Assembly: GCA_900556615.1 (NCBI GenBank) | Contig: USPP01000044.1 | Location: forward strand, 1-8,996 | From: an uncultured Eubacteriales bacterium | GTDB taxonomy: Bacteria; Bacillota; Clostridia; Oscillospirales; CAG-272 | Reading direction: 5' to 3' | Length of the DNA: 8,996 bases | In this document: piece after piece, positions 6,832-8,996 of the stretch | How positions within the stretch are numbered: position 1 is the stretch's first letter | Layout of the letters: each line of letters opens with the position of its first letter | The notes under the pieces: generated by a model | Told to the model about the DNA's origin: nothing | Seen by the model: the letters and a program-made list of their open reading frames with translations, nothing else | Databases searched by the model: none | Made by a program: the position numbers and the translations under genes

Positions 6832-6860
6832 GGGACTGTCCTGCCTGAGTGGGCAGTCCC
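6832..6860 (+). terminator. Hairpin after the solute-binding-protein gene, possible terminator
   Basis: GGGACTG (6832-6838) pairs with CAGTCCC (6854-6860), and an inner CTGCC/GGCAG pairing is an alternative. It begins 15 bp past the stop codon. The following bases (GCTGTGTTAA) are not a T-run, so termination would be weak or rely on another mechanism. Confidence 0.45.
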
Positions 6861-6866
6861 GCTGTG

Positions 6867-7360
6867 TTAAGGCAATGCTGCGCAATGATTGTTGTGCAGT
6901 TGCGCCGCCAGATTTTTCGTCAGACAATATAAATTGAGGAGGCAAGAGCGACTTCTCTGCCGACTGAATTTTGAAGTATGACGGAAAAGATGTAAGCAAA
7001 TGCGCAACAAAGGCGTTAGCCATGCACCGGGCGGTATTGCTTTAAGGAATCACTGAATAAAACGTCAGCGGATGATTTATTGCTCGACATCCTTAGAAAC
7101 CCTTGAATATGAACCATATTTCTGTGTTTTTTTGCCTTGCCATTCAAAAATTCATCTCGGGAATCTGCATATCCGATGGATTCGGTGATTCCTTAAGGGG
7201 ATCTCTAATAATTCAATGTACATAGACGGCAAAGAGATTTTTTCGCCAGTCAAAACCAAAATTCCGCAGACAGCGTATCCATCTGTCAAGAATTTTTGTG
7301 ACGAATGACGGGAAACAACCCGAGCCGGATTTGGGCAGTGAATTTTAAAGGCGCCCTTAA
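6867..7360 (+). repeat. Dispersed intergenic repeat, copy B, interrupted by inserted DNA
   Basis: The outer parts (about 6867-6976 and 7200-7360) align with the reverse complement of 5013-5287. Between them about 220 bp are absent from copy A; these contain a 65-bp segment and the 147-bp TTAA-flanked element at 7046-7192. TTAA occurs at four junctions: 6867-6870, 7042-7045, 7193-7196 and 7357-7360. The left end GGCAATGCTGCGC reappears inverted at 7029-7041 (reverse complement AGCAATACCGCCC), so 6871-7041 may be an element of its own; 7197-7356 has weaker inverted ends. This accounts for almost all of the 588-bp gap between the binding-protein and kinase genes; no gene is seen in it. Confidence 0.7.
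7046..7192. mobile_element. 147-bp MITE-like element with terminal inverted repeats and TTAA flanks
   Basis: The left end GGAATCACTGAAT (7046-7058) and the right end, read on the minus strand, GGAATCACCGAAT (7192-7180) match at 12 of 13 positions. TTAA lies directly outside both ends (7042-7045, 7193-7196), as a target duplication would; because TTAA is palindromic it could also belong to the repeats. IS5-group insertion sequences duplicate YTAR, of which TTAA is one form, and their ends begin with GG, so a non-autonomous relative of that group is plausible. No transposase is encoded. The related repeat at 5013-5287 lacks this element. Confidence 0.75.
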
Positions 7361-7372
7361 ATGAGATACAAT
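7344..7372 (+). promoter_or_regulatory. Possible promoter of the fructokinase-GH172 operon, partly inside the repeat end
   Basis: TTTAAA (7344-7349) and TACAAT (7367-7372) are separated by 17 bp. The start would be near 7379, 26 nt before the kinase ATG. The -35 box falls in the end of repeat copy B and the -10 box just outside it. The match is 4/6 plus 5/6, so it is only a candidate. Confidence 0.4.
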
Positions 7373-7404
7373 TCCGTAATAAACAAGATGAGAGGATAAT
7401 AGTT

Positions 7405-8265
7405 ATGAAAGCATTGGTGTTCGGAGAGATAATTTGGGATGTATATCCCGATGAGCAGGTAATCGGCGGCGCTCCTTTTAATTTCAGCGCTCATCTTTCC
7501 CATCTCGGAAACGAGACTTATTTAATTTCCGCCGTAGGAGAAGACGAGCTTGGCGAGAAGGCGCTTTATATGGCGAAGAAGCACGGAGTCAGGACAGATT
7601 ATATTCAAAAGAACCGGCGTCCTACCGGAGCATGTATCGTTACCTTGGACAGCGCGGGAGTTCCTTGCTACAATGTCCTGTGCGATACCGCTTACGATAA
7701 TATTGAGGCAGAGGAAGAGATGATTGAAAAAATAAAAGCACTGTCTCCCGATGTGTTTTATTTTAATACCCTGATCCAGCGTTCTGAGAAATCGAGGTCA
7801 TCCCTTTTGAAGATACTTGAGGGCTGCTGCTTCCCGGAAATCTTCTGTGATATCAACATAAGAAAGGACTGCTTTGATCGCGAATCGGTTTCTCTCTGTA
7901 TGGAGAAATCCACGATTGTGAAAATAAGCGATGAGGAAGCGCATTATTTGTACGACATGGAGCTGATTGAAAATACGGGAGCTTCTTTCCCGTTTGCGGT
8001 GGCTGAGAAATATCCGAATCTTCATCTTGTGGTATATACGCTTGGCAAAAAAGGCTCACAGGTGCTTGACACCCGTTCGGGAAGGCTGTTTGAATCGGGA
8101 AAACCGGAGGACGTAAAGGTTGTCTCTACCGTCGGTGCAGGAGATTGCTTTGGCGCGACCTTTATCAGCGAGTATATTGCGGGAAAGACGGTTCCTGATG
8201 CTATAAAATTTGCTACCGAGAGAAGCAACATCGTCGTCTCGCACAGAGAAGCGATTCCGTTTTAA
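7405..8265 (+). CDS. Fructokinase, PfkB (ribokinase-like) family
   Basis: This 286-residue soluble kinase should transfer phosphate from ATP to a ketose, most likely fructose. The N-terminal pattern G7-E-I-I-W-D-V-Y-P15 followed by G21-G22-A-P-F-N-F is characteristic of bacterial PfkB fructokinases; the second signature at the C-terminus, T242-V-G244-A-G-D247, supplies the catalytic base Asp247 and the anion hole. The residue before Thr242 is Ser241 where many relatives have Asp. The chain is at the short end for the family (usually about 290-330). ATG at 7405 is preceded by AGAGGA (7391-7396) at 8 nt. The GH172 gene starts 22 bp after the stop, so the two are probably co-transcribed. In this setting it would phosphorylate fructose freed by the GH32 and GH172 enzymes. 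Other PfkB substrates (for example a deoxy-ketose acid) cannot be fully excluded. Confidence 0.9.
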   Translation: MKALVFGEIIWDVYPDEQVIGGAPFNFSAHLSHLGNETYLISAVGEDELGEKALYMAKKHGVRTDYIQKNRRPTGACIVTLDSAGVPCYNVLCDTAYDNIEAEEEMIEKIKALSPDVFYFNTLIQRSEKSRSSLLKILEGCCFPEIFCDINIRKDCFDRESVSLCMEKSTIVKISDEEAHYLYDMELIENTGASFPFAVAEKYPNLHLVVYTLGKKGSQVLDTRSGRLFESGKPEDVKVVSTVGAGDCFGATFISEYIAGKTVPDAIKFATERSNIVVSHREAIPF

Positions 8266-8287
8266 ACATAGAAAGAGGAGAAAGAGA

Positions 8288-8996
8288 ATGAACGAGATAT
8301 TTTTTAACAGCGTCGCTACGCTTCCGGTAATCACGAATGAAAGCTCAAGAACGATCAATGCAGAGAATCCGAGGGGAGAAAAGGGAGGCGGCGGAAAAAG
8401 CGCGAGCTGTCTCGGAGCGGGTAGAAAAGGCTCACCGTGCATTACGCTTAAAGCAGGAGAGACGGCAGAGCTTGCCGAAATAGAGGGCTGCGGCGTAATC
8501 AATCATATATGGATTACGGTTACCGATAAGACCTCGGAGGCAAACCGCTTTGTGCTTCGTGATCTTGTTCTGAGAATGTATTGGGACGGAGAGGATTCGC
8601 CCTCGGTTGAAGCCCCTCTCGGAGATTTTTTCTGTCTCGGCTTCGGTGAAAGCTATACGGTAAACTCCGCTCTTATCAATGTAAATCCTTTGCGCGGTAT
8701 GAACTGCTATATTCCGATGCCCTTTGCCAGAAAAGCAAGAATTACCGTAGAAAATCAGCATCCATGCGATATCGGCGGCTTTTTCTATCAAATTGATTAC
8801 TGTCTGCGGGATACTCTTCCTGAAAATACCGGATATTTTCACGCTCTGTGGAGACGTGAGGAGACAACGGTTGTCGGACGTGATTATGTGATATTGGATA
8901 ATGTACACGGAAGTGGTCAGTATATCGGAACTTTTCTTGCTCTTTCAACGCTATCGCGTTATTGGTGGGGAGAAGGCGAGGTCAAGGCGTATATCG
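8288..8996 (+). CDS. DUF2961 / GH172-type glycoside hydrolase, N-terminal part (runs off the window)
   Basis: 236 codons are visible, open to the right edge, starting with ATG at 8288 behind AGAGGAG. There is no signal peptide, so the enzyme should be cytoplasmic. The visible part fits the first jelly-roll-like domain of DUF2961 proteins: a Gly-rich G-E-K-G-G-G-G-K segment near residues 32-39, I-N-H-I-W-I, the L-V-L-R-M-Y-W-D-G strand, P-L-G-D-F-F, N-C-Y-I-P-M-P-F, and finally Y225-W-W-G-E229-G-E231-V-K just before the cut. DUF2961 was established as GH172 through a Bifidobacterium dentium enzyme that cleaves alpha-D-fructofuranosyl links and forms or opens difructose dianhydride I; other members are D-arabinofuranosidases. 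From memory of that family, one catalytic Glu lies in this GEGE region and the second in a GTGTEDY-like motif about 20 residues later, which is outside the window. Its operon partner is a fructokinase, favouring a fructoside substrate; this is inference. Confidence 0.85.
   Translation, partial: MNEIFFNSVATLPVITNESSRTINAENPRGEKGGGGKSASCLGAGRKGSPCITLKAGETAELAEIEGCGVINHIWITVTDKTSEANRFVLRDLVLRMYWDGEDSPSVEAPLGDFFCLGFGESYTVNSALINVNPLRGMNCYIPMPFARKARITVENQHPCDIGGFFYQIDYCLRDTLPENTGYFHALWRREETTVVGRDYVILDNVHGSGQYIGTFLALSTLSRYWWGEGEVKAYI

Noticed and set aside
6781..7023. 80-codon minus-strand open frame
   Set aside because: It overlaps the end of the binding-protein gene and then runs through repeat copy B; the apparent protein is a by-product of the repeat.
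8056..8908. Long minus-strand open frames opposite the kinase and GH172 genes
   Set aside because: They are shadows of well-supported genes; the translations are Ser/Arg/Phe-rich with no domain pattern.
1..8996. CRISPR array, tRNA, rRNA, integrase or phage genes
   Set aside because: No regularly spaced short repeats, no cloverleaf-like or rRNA-like segments and no recombinase motifs were seen on either strand.

Overview
This window looks like a carbohydrate-use locus from an uncultured, gut- or rumen-type member of the Clostridia (Firmicutes). The evidence is moderate G+C, AGGAG-type ribosome sites in front of almost every gene, a consensus sigma-70-type promoter, Gram-positive lipoprotein signals and gene families typical of that group. 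This placement is inferred from style, because no taxonomic marker gene is present.

Layout. (1) 1-807, minus strand: the 5' part of a secreted protein with two related beta-sandwich-like modules. (2) 808-1149: a gene-free stretch with several dyads and a possible promoter for that gene. (3) 1150-1950, minus strand: an AraC-family regulator. (4) 1985-2040: a compact divergent promoter region in which the -10 boxes of the regulator and the next gene overlap. (5) 2071-3669: a cytoplasmic GH32 beta-fructosidase with a TTG start. (6) 3706-3867: a set of hairpins. (7) 3935-4897: an SGNH (sialate-O-acetylesterase-like) lipoprotein esterase. (8) 5323-6816: a sugar-ABC-type solute-binding lipoprotein with no permease or ATPase beside it. 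It is closely bracketed by two inverted, diverged copies of an intergenic repeat (5013-5287 and 6867-7360). The second copy is interrupted by extra DNA that includes a 147-bp MITE-like element with terminal inverted repeats and TTAA flanks. (9) 7405-8265: a PfkB-family fructokinase. (10) 8288 to the window end: the N-terminal part of a DUF2961/GH172 protein, 22 bp behind the kinase and so very probably in the same operon.

How the genes may work together. GH32 enzymes cleave beta-fructofuranosyl links. The one characterised bacterial GH172 branch that acts on fructose attacks alpha-fructofuranosyl links and difructose dianhydrides. Fructokinase would phosphorylate the fructose released. None of these three enzymes has a signal peptide, so the substrate should enter the cell as an oligosaccharide, plausibly captured by the binding lipoprotein. 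The AraC regulator would sense the sugar. The set therefore suggests use of fructo-oligosaccharides that include alpha-linked or anhydride forms (inulobiose, difructose anhydrides, caramel-type sugars). This is inferred from gene families and neighbourhood; the second half of the GH172 gene is outside the window.
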